Made by a program: the position numbers and the translations under genes | The notes under the pieces: generated by a model | The model's input: only the letters and a program-made list of their open reading frames with translations | Databases searched by the model: none | Told to the model about the DNA's origin: nothing | Origin: Pollutibacter sp044353505 | GTDB lineage: Bacteria; Bacteroidota; Bacteroidia; Chitinophagales; Chitinophagaceae | Reading direction: 5' to 3' | DNA: 36,278 nucleotides | Assembly (NCBI GenBank): GCA_044353505.1 | Contig: JBILBU010000020.1 | Span: 1-36,278 of the forward strand | Part shown: positions 7,822-15,408 of the stretch, in pieces | Layout of the letters: each line of letters opens with the position of its first letter | Numbering within the stretch: position 1 is the first letter of the stretch

Positions 7822-8802
7822 TTATTTGCTGTTGAATTCCTTCGGCTGTTTATTGAGCTCTTCAATCGGAAGACTCTTGAAGTACTCATAGGTTCGTCTC
7901 AACCCTTCTGCACGATCTATCTTCGGTTCCCATCCCAATATCGCTTTTGCCTTTGTGATATCAGGTCTTCTTTGCTTGGGGTCATCTACCGGTAGATCTT
8001 TAAATACAATCTTGGTTGAAGATCCAGTAAGCTTTAATATTTCTTCTGCAAATTCAAGCAGGGATATTTCAACCGGATTGCCAACATTCACAGGATATGC
8101 ATAGTCACTCATCAAGAGTTTATAAATGCCATCGATGAGGTCATCAACATAGCAAAATGAGCGCGTCTGTGAACCATCACCAAATACAGTAAGGTTCTCC
8201 CCCCTTAACACCTGACCGATGAATGCAGGCAAAGCCCTTCCATCATTTAATCTCATCCTAGGACCATAGGTATTAAAGATTCGAATGATCCTTGTCTCCA
8301 CTTGATGAAACGTATGGTAGGCCATAGTTATAGACTCCATGAAACGCTTGGCTTCATCGTACACCCCACGTGGACCAACGGGATTTACATTGCCCCAATA
8401 CTCTTCGGGTTGAGGGTGTACAAGTGGATCACCATACACTTCGGAAGTGGAGGCCACTAAAATTCTTGCGCCCTTCGATTTGGCTAGTCCAAGACAGTTG
8501 TGTGTGCCGAGTGCCCCAACCTTTAGTGTTTGGATTGGGATTTTCAGATAATCAATTGGACTGGCGGGCGAGGCGAAATGGAGGATATAATCTAGCCTGC
8601 CTGGCACATGAATAAACTTGGTGATATCGTGGTGGTAGAACTCAAACTCTTTCAACTTAAACAAGTGTTCTATATTTTTTAGATCCCCTGTGATGAGGTT
8701 GTCCATGGCCACTACATCGAAGCCTTCCTTGATGAATCGATCACATAAATGAGATCCCAAAAAGCCTGCTGCACCAGTAATTAAAATACGTTTATTAGAC
8801 AC
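7822..8802 (-). CDS. UDP-glucuronate decarboxylase (UDP-xylose synthase) family SDR
   Basis: A 326-aa extended SDR. It has GAAGFLG (10-16) for NAD binding, STSEVYG (118-124), and Y148/K152 in GVYDEAKRFME. The stretch WGNVNPVGPRGVYDEAKR is the signature of UDP-xylose synthases (human UXS1 and bacterial homologues), which decarboxylate UDP-glucuronate to UDP-xylose with bound NAD. It follows the UDP-glucose dehydrogenase gene by 12 bases, so substrate and enzyme are made from the same transcript, which strongly supports the call. Some family members act as UDP-glucuronate 4-epimerases or dTDP-glucose dehydratase relatives, so a biochemical check would be needed to fix the product. Confidence 0.88.
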   Translation of the reverse strand: MSNKRILITGAAGFLGSHLCDRFIKEGFDVVAMDNLITGDLKNIEHLFKLKEFEFYHHDITKFIHVPGRLDYILHFASPASPIDYLKIPIQTLKVGALGTHNCLGLAKSKGARILVASTSEVYGDPLVHPQPEEYWGNVNPVGPRGVYDEAKRFMESITMAYHTFHQVETRIIRIFNTYGPRMRLNDGRALPAFIGQVLRGENLTVFGDGSQTRSFCYVDDLIDGIYKLLMSDYAYPVNVGNPVEISLLEFAEEILKLTGSSTKIVFKDLPVDDPKQRRPDITKAKAILGWEPKIDRAEGLRRTYEYFKSLPIEELNKQPKEFNSK

Positions 8803-8814
8803 TTGATATATTTT

Positions 8815-10125
8815 TTAGATTATTGAAGACCGACCTACACTCTCATAATGAAATCCAAGATCCTGCATGCTCGCCAAATCAAAAAGATTACGACCATCAA
8901 AGATGGCCTTGGCCTTCATCATTTCTCCAATTTTATTAAAGTCAGGAGTTCTGAATTCATTCCATTCGGTTGCGATAATTAATGCGTCTGCATTTGCCAA
9001 TGCATCATATTGATTTTCTGCATACCTGATCTTATCGCCTATTTCCTGGCGCACATTGTCCATTGCTTCCGGATCAAAGGCTGTAACCGTGGCTCCGGCT
9101 TGAACCAAGGCATCAATGATGGACAATGCAGGAGCCTCTCTGATGTCATCAGTATTGGGCTTGAAGGCAAGACCCCAAAGAGCGATATGTTTTCCTGCTA
9201 GTTTGCCGTCAAAAAAAGCCTTGATCTTTGGAACAAGGTGCATTTTTTGGACCTCATTCACTTCCATGACTGCATTCAATATCTGAAAATCATAACCCAC
9301 TTCGCTTGAGCTTCTCACAAGAGCTTGAACATCTTTTGGAAAACAACTTCCTCCGTATCCTATTCCAGGAAATAAAAATCTTTTCCCGATACGCGCATCA
9401 CTACCTATACCGAGTCTGACCATATCAACATCTGCACCAAGTCTTTCGCAGAGCTGGGCAATTTCATTCATGAATGAAATCTTTGTTGCAAGAAATGAAT
9501 TGGCAGCATATTTTGTAAGTTCTGCAGACCTTAGATCCATATAGATCAAGGGATTGCCAGACCTAACAAAGGGCGCATACAATTCGTTCATTAACTTTTT
9601 CGCTCTTTCTGAATTGGTTCCAATCACCACCCTATCAGGCTTCATAAAATCTTCTACTGCCACTCCTTCCCGTAAAAATTCAGGATTGGAAACAACATCA
9701 AAATCAACTTTACTATTCTCTCTTACTGCCTGAAACACTTTCTCTGCTGTACCCACAGGAACAGTACTCTTATCAACGATAACCACATAGTCTTCAATGA
9801 TCTTACCCAAGTCTTGAGCAACACCCAATACATATCTCAAGTCAGCCGATCCATCTTCGCCTGGAGGCGTGGGAAGTGCCAAAAAAAGTATTTTGGCATC
9901 CTTAATTCCTTCTTTCAAATTGGAAGTGAAATGCAGTCTGCCCTCTTTTAAATTTCTTACAAAAATCTTTTCTAGTCCAGGTTCATAGATAGTAATCTCT
10001 CCTGCAGATAATTTATCAACCTTTCTCTGATCAATATCAACACAGGTGACATCATTGCCTGTTTCTGCAAAGCAGGTTCCAGTAACAAGTCCAACATAAC
10101 CAGTTCCAATAACAGCAATCTTCAT
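8815..10125 (-). CDS. ugd: UDP-glucose 6-dehydrogenase
   Basis: Oxidises UDP-glucose to UDP-glucuronate in two NAD-dependent steps. A 436-aa protein of the UDP-glucose/GDP-mannose dehydrogenase family: N-terminal NAD domain with GTGYVGLVTG (7-16), the catalytic cysteine C261 in GYGGSCFPKD (257-265), and a C-terminal UDP-binding domain with LWGLAFKPNTDDIREAP. It resembles the Ugd/TuaD type that acts on UDP-glucose; a UDP-N-acetylglucosamine dehydrogenase (WbpA type) is less likely but relevant because a WbpE-like aminotransferase lies 10 bases upstream. Same operon, second gene. Confidence 0.93.
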   Translation of the reverse strand: MKIAVIGTGYVGLVTGTCFAETGNDVTCVDIDQRKVDKLSAGEITIYEPGLEKIFVRNLKEGRLHFTSNLKEGIKDAKILFLALPTPPGEDGSADLRYVLGVAQDLGKIIEDYVVIVDKSTVPVGTAEKVFQAVRENSKVDFDVVSNPEFLREGVAVEDFMKPDRVVIGTNSERAKKLMNELYAPFVRSGNPLIYMDLRSAELTKYAANSFLATKISFMNEIAQLCERLGADVDMVRLGIGSDARIGKRFLFPGIGYGGSCFPKDVQALVRSSSEVGYDFQILNAVMEVNEVQKMHLVPKIKAFFDGKLAGKHIALWGLAFKPNTDDIREAPALSIIDALVQAGATVTAFDPEAMDNVRQEIGDKIRYAENQYDALANADALIIATEWNEFRTPDFNKIGEMMKAKAIFDGRNLFDLASMQDLGFHYESVGRSSII

Positions 10126-10135
10126 CTTATGGTAT

Positions 10136-11263
10136 TTACTTGAGGTATGAATTTACATGATGTATAATATGATCCAACTGCTCTTTATCAAGCTCAGAAT
10201 GAATGGGAAGAGAGACCACCCTTTCTGTCAACCAATCCGTCACAGGCAGATCAACAGCAGGCAGGTTTAAAAACTCAAACATTTTTTGCCTATGGGCAGG
10301 AACTGGATAATAGATCATTGCAGGAACACCTTGTGTAGCCAGGTATTCGACCAATCCATTACGATCTGCATCGTTCAAAATCAATGTATATTGATGAAAC
10401 ACATGTGTGTTGCCTGGAGCTATTGTTGGTGTAGTAATCTTAGGGTTAGATCTAAAAGCTTCAGTATAAGATTGAGCTGCAGCGCTTCGGGCAGCATTAT
10501 ACGCATCCAGATGCCCAAGTTTTATATTCAGTACTGCAGCTTGAATTGTGTCGAGTCTGGAATTGCATCCAACCAGATCATGATAATACCTTTTACTCTG
10601 TCCATGATTGGCAATCATCCTGATCTTATCTGCCAATGCTGCGTCTTTAGTAACAATAGCACCACCATCGCCATACCCACCAAGATTTTTCGAGGGAAAA
10701 AAAGATGTACACCCTATATCTCCTATTGTACCTGTCTTATAGGTTTTGCCATCGCTGAATGTGATGGATGCACCAATAGCCTGGGCGTTATCCTCTATGA
10801 CAAACAAACCAAATTCCTTTGCAATTTCCATGATGGCTTCCATGGGTGCGGACTGCCCGTATAGATGAACTGGTACAATAGCTTTGGTCTTTGGAGTGAT
10901 GGCCTTTCTTATCCCCTCCGCGGTAATGCAACATGTTGATGCATCAACATCTACAAAGACAGGCTTCAGCCTAAGGAGTGCCATTACTTCTGTTGTGGCG
11001 ATATAGGTAAAGGAAGGCGTTATCACCTCATCACCAGGTTGCAGATCAAGTGCCATCATTGCAATTTGCAACGCATCGGTTCCATTTGCACAAGGAATGA
11101 CCTGTTCAATGCCTAAATATCGACCAAGATGCGCAGAGAAATCAGAGACAGCCTTGCCATTGATGAAAGCAGTCGTTTCAAGAACATTGAGTATCGCCCC
11201 ATCCACCTCATTTTTTATCTTGAGGTACTGCCTTTTTAAATCAACCATTTGTATGGGCGTCAT
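10136..11263 (-). CDS. DegT/DnrJ/EryC1/StrS (WbpE-like) nucleotide-sugar aminotransferase
   Basis: A 375-aa PLP-dependent sugar aminotransferase. The Schiff-base lysine is K192 in CTSFFPSKNLGGYGDGG. CANGTDALQIAM (58-69) and ITPSFTYIATTE (81-92) are strongly conserved across the family, and IEDNAQAIGA (156-165) holds the PLP aspartate. Overall it resembles WbpE/WlbC, which transfer an amino group from glutamate to UDP-2-acetamido-3-keto-glucuronate. The partner enzymes WbpB and WbpD are not here, so the substrate is undecided. I chose the ATG at 11263 rather than 11284 because the -7 box (11282-11289) overlaps the longer start. First gene of the sugar operon and divergent from waaA. Confidence 0.88.
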   Translation of the reverse strand: MTPIQMVDLKRQYLKIKNEVDGAILNVLETTAFINGKAVSDFSAHLGRYLGIEQVIPCANGTDALQIAMMALDLQPGDEVITPSFTYIATTEVMALLRLKPVFVDVDASTCCITAEGIRKAITPKTKAIVPVHLYGQSAPMEAIMEIAKEFGLFVIEDNAQAIGASITFSDGKTYKTGTIGDIGCTSFFPSKNLGGYGDGGAIVTKDAALADKIRMIANHGQSKRYYHDLVGCNSRLDTIQAAVLNIKLGHLDAYNAARSAAAQSYTEAFRSNPKITTPTIAPGNTHVFHQYTLILNDADRNGLVEYLATQGVPAMIYYPVPAHRQKMFEFLNLPAVDLPVTDWLTERVVSLPIHSELDKEQLDHIIHHVNSYLK

Positions 11264-11281
11264 AAAGTAAACATTGTGGCG

Positions 11282-11289
11282 CAAAGGTA
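11282..11289 (-). promoter_or_regulatory. -7 box of the six-gene nucleotide-sugar operon
   Basis: TACCTTTG on the minus strand is a perfect TAnnTTTG. The expected start of transcription near 11276 gives a leader of about 13 bases to the ATG at 11263. A clear -33 TTTG is not visible at the usual distance. Confidence 0.6.
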
Positions 11290-11342
11290 ATAAAATTAAG
11301 CAGATGCGGGGAGATGTCGTAGCTTTAACCGCGATATCATAT

Positions 11343-12596
11343 ATGGTGTTTTTTTACAATTTATTCCTCAGATTTTACACCATGGGGCTTCGGATTGCAT
11401 CAATCTGGAACCCCAAAGCAAGGCTGTGGGTATTGGGCAGGAAATCACTCATGCACAATATCATTTCGGATATGGCTAATGGGACAGGGCCCGTAATCTG
11501 GATGCATTGTGCATCCTTGGGGGAGTTTGAGCAGGGAAGGCCTGTTCTTGAACAACTCAAAAAGACCTATGTTGGGCATAGAATTATCTTGACTTTTTTC
11601 TCTCCCTCAGGGTATGAGATAAGAAAAAACAATAGCGGAGCTGATTATGTTTACTACCTCCCAATGGATGGGAAAAGAAACGCAGCTGCTTTTCTTGATG
11701 CCGTTCAACCCAAGCTGGTCATTTTTGTGAAGTATGAGTCTTGGTACCATTATCTTAGCACATTACATCAACGAAAGATTCCTACCCTGCTCATCTCAGC
11801 CATCTTCAAATCAGAGCAAAACTTTTTTGGGCCTCTTGGGAGTTTTCTGAGAAGCATGCTTGAAAACTACACACATATTTTTGTACAGGATAAGGACTCT
11901 CTTGATCTACTGAAAAAGTTTGGGGTTCGCGGTGCATGTTCAGTGGCTGGGGATACCAGATTTGATAGAGTACAAGAAATTATCAATCAGCCATTCAATC
12001 ATCACAGCATCGAAAACTTTTGTACAGACGAAGAAGTGTTGGTTGCAGGCAGCACATGGGATGAGGATGAAGAGATGCTTTCTGCAGCATCAAATGAATT
12101 TCCGTCGTTGAAGCTAATCATTGCCCCACATGAGGTGAATCCTGCTGTAATCGAAAAAACACAACTGCGATTTAAAGACTCCATCTTGCTTTCGGCACTT
12201 GAGGCTGGGAAGAACAGCAGCAATTCGAGAGTTCTGGTGATTGACTGCGTTGGCATGTTGTCTAAGCTTTATAGATTCAGTACAGTTTGTTATGTAGGTG
12301 GAGGCTTTAATAAGGCGGGAATTCATAACATATTGGAAGCTGCCGCCTATGGCCGCGTTGTGCTGTTTGGACCAAACTATCAGCGATCTGCGGAGGCTGG
12401 TGAGCTAATCAAGCTGGGTGCTGGATTCAGTTGTTCACGTCAAGGAGAATTTACTGGATTCTTAGGTAGGATGCTTGAAGATAAAATTGAGAGAGAAAAG
12501 AAAAATAATATTGCAAAGGAATTTGTAGAAACAAATTTAGGAAGTGCAGAAAAGATTATGCGTTATATAGAAAAAAATCTTCTTCTAAGCAACTGA
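11343..12596 (+). CDS. waaA: 3-deoxy-D-manno-octulosonic acid (Kdo) transferase
   Basis: Inner-membrane-associated GT-B glycosyltransferase that adds Kdo from CMP-Kdo to the lipid A precursor. From the ATG at 11343 the protein is 417 aa. It starts with a hydrophobic anchor (MVFFYNLFLRFYTMG), followed by IWMHCASLGEFEQGRPVLE, the WaaA N-domain block with the catalytic glutamate, then DTRFDRV, LVAGSTWDEDE and the C-domain nucleotide-binding segment YVGGGFNKAGIHNILEAAAYG. The frame is open back to 11274, but homologues start at the hydrophobic anchor. The 3' end overlaps the convergent gene at 12563 by 34 bases. Divergent from the sugar operon, so envelope sugar genes are grouped here. Confidence 0.94.
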   Translation: MVFFYNLFLRFYTMGLRIASIWNPKARLWVLGRKSLMHNIISDMANGTGPVIWMHCASLGEFEQGRPVLEQLKKTYVGHRIILTFFSPSGYEIRKNNSGADYVYYLPMDGKRNAAAFLDAVQPKLVIFVKYESWYHYLSTLHQRKIPTLLISAIFKSEQNFFGPLGSFLRSMLENYTHIFVQDKDSLDLLKKFGVRGACSVAGDTRFDRVQEIINQPFNHHSIENFCTDEEVLVAGSTWDEDEEMLSAASNEFPSLKLIIAPHEVNPAVIEKTQLRFKDSILLSALEAGKNSSNSRVLVIDCVGMLSKLYRFSTVCYVGGGFNKAGIHNILEAAAYGRVVLFGPNYQRSAEAGELIKLGAGFSCSRQGEFTGFLGRMLEDKIEREKKNNIAKEFVETNLGSAEKIMRYIEKNLLLSN

Positions 12597-13057
12597 TCAA
12601 ATTGCTCTGCTACCTTTGCTTGTTCTTCGTTGATTGGTACAGCCGATACATATGATGATACAATTAGGCTAGCTTGTTCATAGCTTTTGGCCTCATCCAA
12701 TTCAGCCATCATCAGGTCAAACCCTTTGCTTTCTCCCTTAAAAAAAGCTTGAAGAAAAATATATTTTTCATTAATCCCCATTACGGAGCGAATGGAATTG
12801 ATGGGCCGATGTTGAAGCAGGTCTGCAATATCTGGCTTGCCTTTATCTATGGTCTGGCTTGAGGATGATGACGCTAAAGAGTCCGGCTCCTTTTGAATTG
12901 GTATTGCAGCACTCAGGTTATCATTGGCATTAACCAAAGGTCCTTCTTCTGTTATTGAACGAATCATATCAAACATCGTCTCCATCAATTGCTCACGGGC
13001 GGCATTTGAGTCAAGCTCTGTATTTAACTTTTCTATCAATTGTTTCAGTCTTTCCAT
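12563..13057 (-). CDS. Hypothetical protein, Bacteroidota-type
   Basis: A 164-aa soluble, acidic protein with no enzyme motif. The N-terminal 30 residues are amphipathic and helical. Residues about 45-75 form a serine-rich low-complexity linker (ASSSSSQ). The C-terminal half (from about INSIRSVMGINEKYIFLQAFF) matches in pattern a domain I recall in many Bacteroidota hypothetical proteins: INEKYxFxxxLFxG, then FDxMMAxLDxAxSYEQA. I cannot name its function. There is no signal peptide. It converges on waaA with a 34-base overlap of coding ends and is divergent from tdk. Confidence 0.7.
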   Translation of the reverse strand: MERLKQLIEKLNTELDSNAAREQLMETMFDMIRSITEEGPLVNANDNLSAAIPIQKEPDSLASSSSSQTIDKGKPDIADLLQHRPINSIRSVMGINEKYIFLQAFFKGESKGFDLMMAELDEAKSYEQASLIVSSYVSAVPINEEQAKVAEQFDQLLRRRFFSI

Positions 13058-13121
13058 CCCTTTATGGTATTTTTACATCCGGCTATCTTGTTAAAGATAC
13101 CGAAGATTAACAAATAGGAAG

Positions 13122-13685
13122 ATGCCCATTGAAAGGAAAATAAATAATCACCGTGTTGGGTGGATTGAAATAATATGTGGAGGCATGTTTTCTGGCAAGA
13201 CCAAAGCGTTAATCAGTCGACTAAAAGAGGCGGAGTCTGCACAACAAAAAATTGCAATTTTTAAACCTGTGATTGACACGCGCTATCATGCAGAGAAAAT
13301 AGTTTCCCATGATGCAAGTGCCCTTGATGCGAAGCCCATTAGCGATGCTAAGATTATGCTGGAGGGGATTGAAGACGCACACGTCGTTGCGGTTGACGAA
13401 GCACAATTCTTTGGAGAAGAAATTGTTTGGGTTGTTGAGCAATTGGCAAATGCAGGCAAGAGGGTAATTGTGGCAGGATTGGACATGGACTATGAAGGCA
13501 AGCCCTTTGGCCCAATGCCATCGCTGCTTTCAGTGGCCAACTACATTACAAAACTCCACGCCCAATGTGTATTGTGTGGTGGAGAAGCCAGTTATTCATA
13601 TAGAAAAGATATAAGTAAAGACCAAGTAGCAATTGGAGAAAAAGACAAGTATGAAGCCCGCTGTAGAAATTGCTTTCATTCCTAA
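13122..13685 (+). CDS. tdk: Thymidine kinase
   Basis: Type II thymidine kinase that phosphorylates thymidine to dTMP in the salvage pathway. The 187-aa protein has the P-loop GGMFSGKT (20-27), the DEAQFF motif with magnesium-binding D92 and catalytic E93, and the lasso-domain zinc site formed by C149, C152, C181 and C184. The thymidine-binding segment near 150-175 is intact. The first gene of a plus-strand group; ccmB follows 10 bases later, so cytochrome biogenesis genes are probably transcribed through tdk. A small hairpin (GGCTATCTT/AAGATACC, about 13081-13101) lies in the leader. Confidence 0.95.
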   Translation: MPIERKINNHRVGWIEIICGGMFSGKTKALISRLKEAESAQQKIAIFKPVIDTRYHAEKIVSHDASALDAKPISDAKIMLEGIEDAHVVAVDEAQFFGEEIVWVVEQLANAGKRVIVAGLDMDYEGKPFGPMPSLLSVANYITKLHAQCVLCGGEASYSYRKDISKDQVAIGEKDKYEARCRNCFHS

Positions 13686-13695
13686 ATAGATCATA

Positions 13696-14358
13696 GTGGA
13701 TGCCATAAAACAATATAAAGCCTTACTAAAAAAAGAGTTTCTTCTTGAAGCTCGTCAGCAGCATACCTTATATGGTGTGATGCTGTATATCGCCTCTACT
13801 GTTTTTGTCATTTACCTTACCATGGAATCTCCGGAGTCTGAGACCTGGAATGCGCTGTTTTGGATTACACAACTTTTCATTTGCATCAATGCAGTGGCAA
13901 AAAGTTTCTTGCAAGAGGCAAAAGGAAGAATGCTCTACTATTATTCCATCACCTCCCCTGTAATTTTCATTCTTTCAAAACTCACCTACAACATCGTTCT
14001 CATGGTAGCGATGGGGGTCATCAACTTGTTGCTGTTCGCCGCATTCATGGGAAATCCTACATCCTCCTTTTTCTTATTCATGGGTATTGGCGTGTTGGGG
14101 TCGATTGGACTAGGATTGATTTTTACGATGCTTGCAGCCATTGCCTCAAAAGCCATGCAACAGGCATCACTCATGGCGATTTTAGGATTCCCCCTTGTGA
14201 TACCTCAATTGCTTTTGCTGGCGAGGCTCTCAAAAGCTGCTTTTTCGGAGATTTTTAGAGAGGGCGTTCCCATGCAGCTTGTACTACTTATATTGGCACT
14301 AGACATTTTGATTGTTTTATTGTCGGTTATTTTGTACCCTTTTTTATGGAAAGATTAG
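13696..14358 (+). CDS. ccmB: Heme exporter protein CcmB (ABC transporter permease)
   Basis: A 220-aa integral membrane protein with about six hydrophobic segments, the CcmB length and topology. It is the permease partner of the ATPase CcmA in cytochrome c maturation system I, where CcmAB drives release of holo-CcmE. The N-terminus KKEFLLEARQQHTLYGVMLY is characteristic. The start is a GTG at 13696: the nearby ATG at 13700 is out of frame, and the next in-frame ATG would remove the cytoplasmic N-terminal helix. It follows tdk by 10 bases. A 7-bp hairpin followed by four T's overlaps its stop codon (14354-14376). Confidence 0.88.
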   Translation: MDAIKQYKALLKKEFLLEARQQHTLYGVMLYIASTVFVIYLTMESPESETWNALFWITQLFICINAVAKSFLQEAKGRMLYYYSITSPVIFILSKLTYNIVLMVAMGVINLLLFAAFMGNPTSSFFLFMGIGVLGSIGLGLIFTMLAAIASKAMQQASLMAILGFPLVIPQLLLLARLSKAAFSEIFREGVPMQLVLLILALDILIVLLSVILYPFLWKD

Positions 14359-14376
14359 TCGAACAGACTAATTTTG
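14354..14376 (+). promoter_or_regulatory. Hairpin and possible internal promoter between ccmB and ccmC
   Basis: ATTAGTC (14354-14360) and GACTAAT (14366-14372) form a 7-bp stem with a 5-base loop followed by TTTT, resembling a weak terminator or attenuator. TAATTTTG (14369-14376), a perfect TAnnTTTG box, overlaps its 3' side, so ccmC may also have its own start. No -33 box was found. Confidence 0.35.
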
Positions 14377-14450
14377 AAACAACTGCTAAAGGTCATCTTG
14401 CAAAGTGATGACAGAGCTTGTTGGTTATTGAAAAAAAATATCATCTGAAC

Positions 14451-15152
14451 ATGAAGCTTACTTGGTGGAAAATTAGTGCTGTTGTTTTGCTGGTTTATGC
14501 TGTGGTGGGGGGGCTCTTACTTCCCGTTCCAGAACTTTCACAATTGGGAGAAACCATTAGAAACTTATATTATCATGTATGCATGTGGTTTGCCATGATG
14601 ATATTGTTTACCATCTCAATCATACAAAGCATAAAATATCTAAGAACAGGAGACATCAGACATGACATTAAAGCCATGTCATATGCTGGGGTTGGTACGT
14701 ATATGGGGTTGCTTGGCTATGCCACTGGAGCAATTTGGGCAAGCTATACTTGGGCAGATCCAAACAATCCAGCCTATGCATCATTTGGATCTATCATGAG
14801 AGAACCCAAGCTAATCGGCGCTGCAATAGCATTGCTAATCTATGGAGCTTATTTTATCCTTAGAAGTTCCGTCACGGACTTAGACCAAAGAGCAAGGGTG
14901 AGCGCTGTATATAATGTATTTGCCTACGCCATGCTCTTCCCTTCCATTTGGATAATTCCAAGGCTCCTCCCGAGCTTACACCCTGGCCAAGAAGGCAATC
15001 CTGCACTCAACTTCAATGACATTGACGCCAGAATGAGAATTGTTTTTTACCCAGCTGTTCTTGGATGGACATTACTCGGAGTATGGATTTCAACACTCAT
15101 CATCAGATATAAATTTATTGTAGAAAGAAAAATCGTGAACAATGAAAAATAA
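14451..15152 (+). CDS. ccmC: Heme exporter protein CcmC (cytochrome c assembly)
   Basis: A 233-aa polytopic protein with about six membrane segments, in the heme-handling family with CcmF and CcsA. CcmC presents heme to CcmE at the periplasmic side. The two external heme-ligand histidines are H42 (NLYYHVCMW) and H177 (LPSLHPGQ). The tryptophan-rich WWD segment is reduced to AIWASYTWADPN (94-105), as in what I know of Bacteroidota members. The frame is open to a TTG at 14418, but the ATG at 14451 gives the family's usual N-terminus (MKLTWWK). Its 3' end overlaps ccmD by 11 bases. Confidence 0.9.
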   Translation: MKLTWWKISAVVLLVYAVVGGLLLPVPELSQLGETIRNLYYHVCMWFAMMILFTISIIQSIKYLRTGDIRHDIKAMSYAGVGTYMGLLGYATGAIWASYTWADPNNPAYASFGSIMREPKLIGAAIALLIYGAYFILRSSVTDLDQRARVSAVYNVFAYAMLFPSIWIIPRLLPSLHPGQEGNPALNFNDIDARMRIVFYPAVLGWTLLGVWISTLIIRYKFIVERKIVNNEK

Positions 15153-15354
15153 AATTCTTACGCTCCTCTTTACTCTTGGGATGATTAGCATACAGGCGCA
15201 ACAAAACTTTAGCAGCAATGATGCTACTGCAAGTGTGATGAGAAGCAACGGAAAAATATACGTGGTGGTTGCGGTAGTGCTTACCATATTATTTGGACTC
15301 ATTGCATATGTCATCCGTCTTGATAGAAAAATTTCTAAGCTTGAAAAAGAATAA
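15142..15354 (+). CDS. ccmD: CcmD family small membrane protein
   Basis: A 70-aa protein. Residues 1-20 look like a signal peptide (hydrophobic run, then AQA-like cleavage site ISIQAQQN). A single membrane helix follows at about 37-58 (KIYVVVAVVLTILFGLIAYV), with a basic C-terminus (RLDRKISKLEKE). This layout and its position directly after ccmC, with an 11-base overlap, fit the Bacteroidota CcmD family. CcmD helps release heme-loaded CcmE from CcmC. The sequence alone is too short for a firm call; context carries much of it. Confidence 0.75.
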   Translation: MKNKILTLLFTLGMISIQAQQNFSSNDATASVMRSNGKIYVVVAVVLTILFGLIAYVIRLDRKISKLEKE

Positions 15355-15408
15355 TTGATTTCAAGTCACTGCGCGGCAGTTATTTCCTTTAATCATAAAT
15401 TAAAAAAA

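Noticed and set aside
7534..7995. 153-codon plus-strand frame spanning the rfbB/UDP-glucuronate decarboxylase junction
   Set aside because: It crosses two intact genes in antisense and has no recognisable protein features.
10286..10864. 192-codon frame on the plus strand inside the aminotransferase gene
   Set aside because: It is antisense to a strongly conserved PLP enzyme and its translation has no family features.
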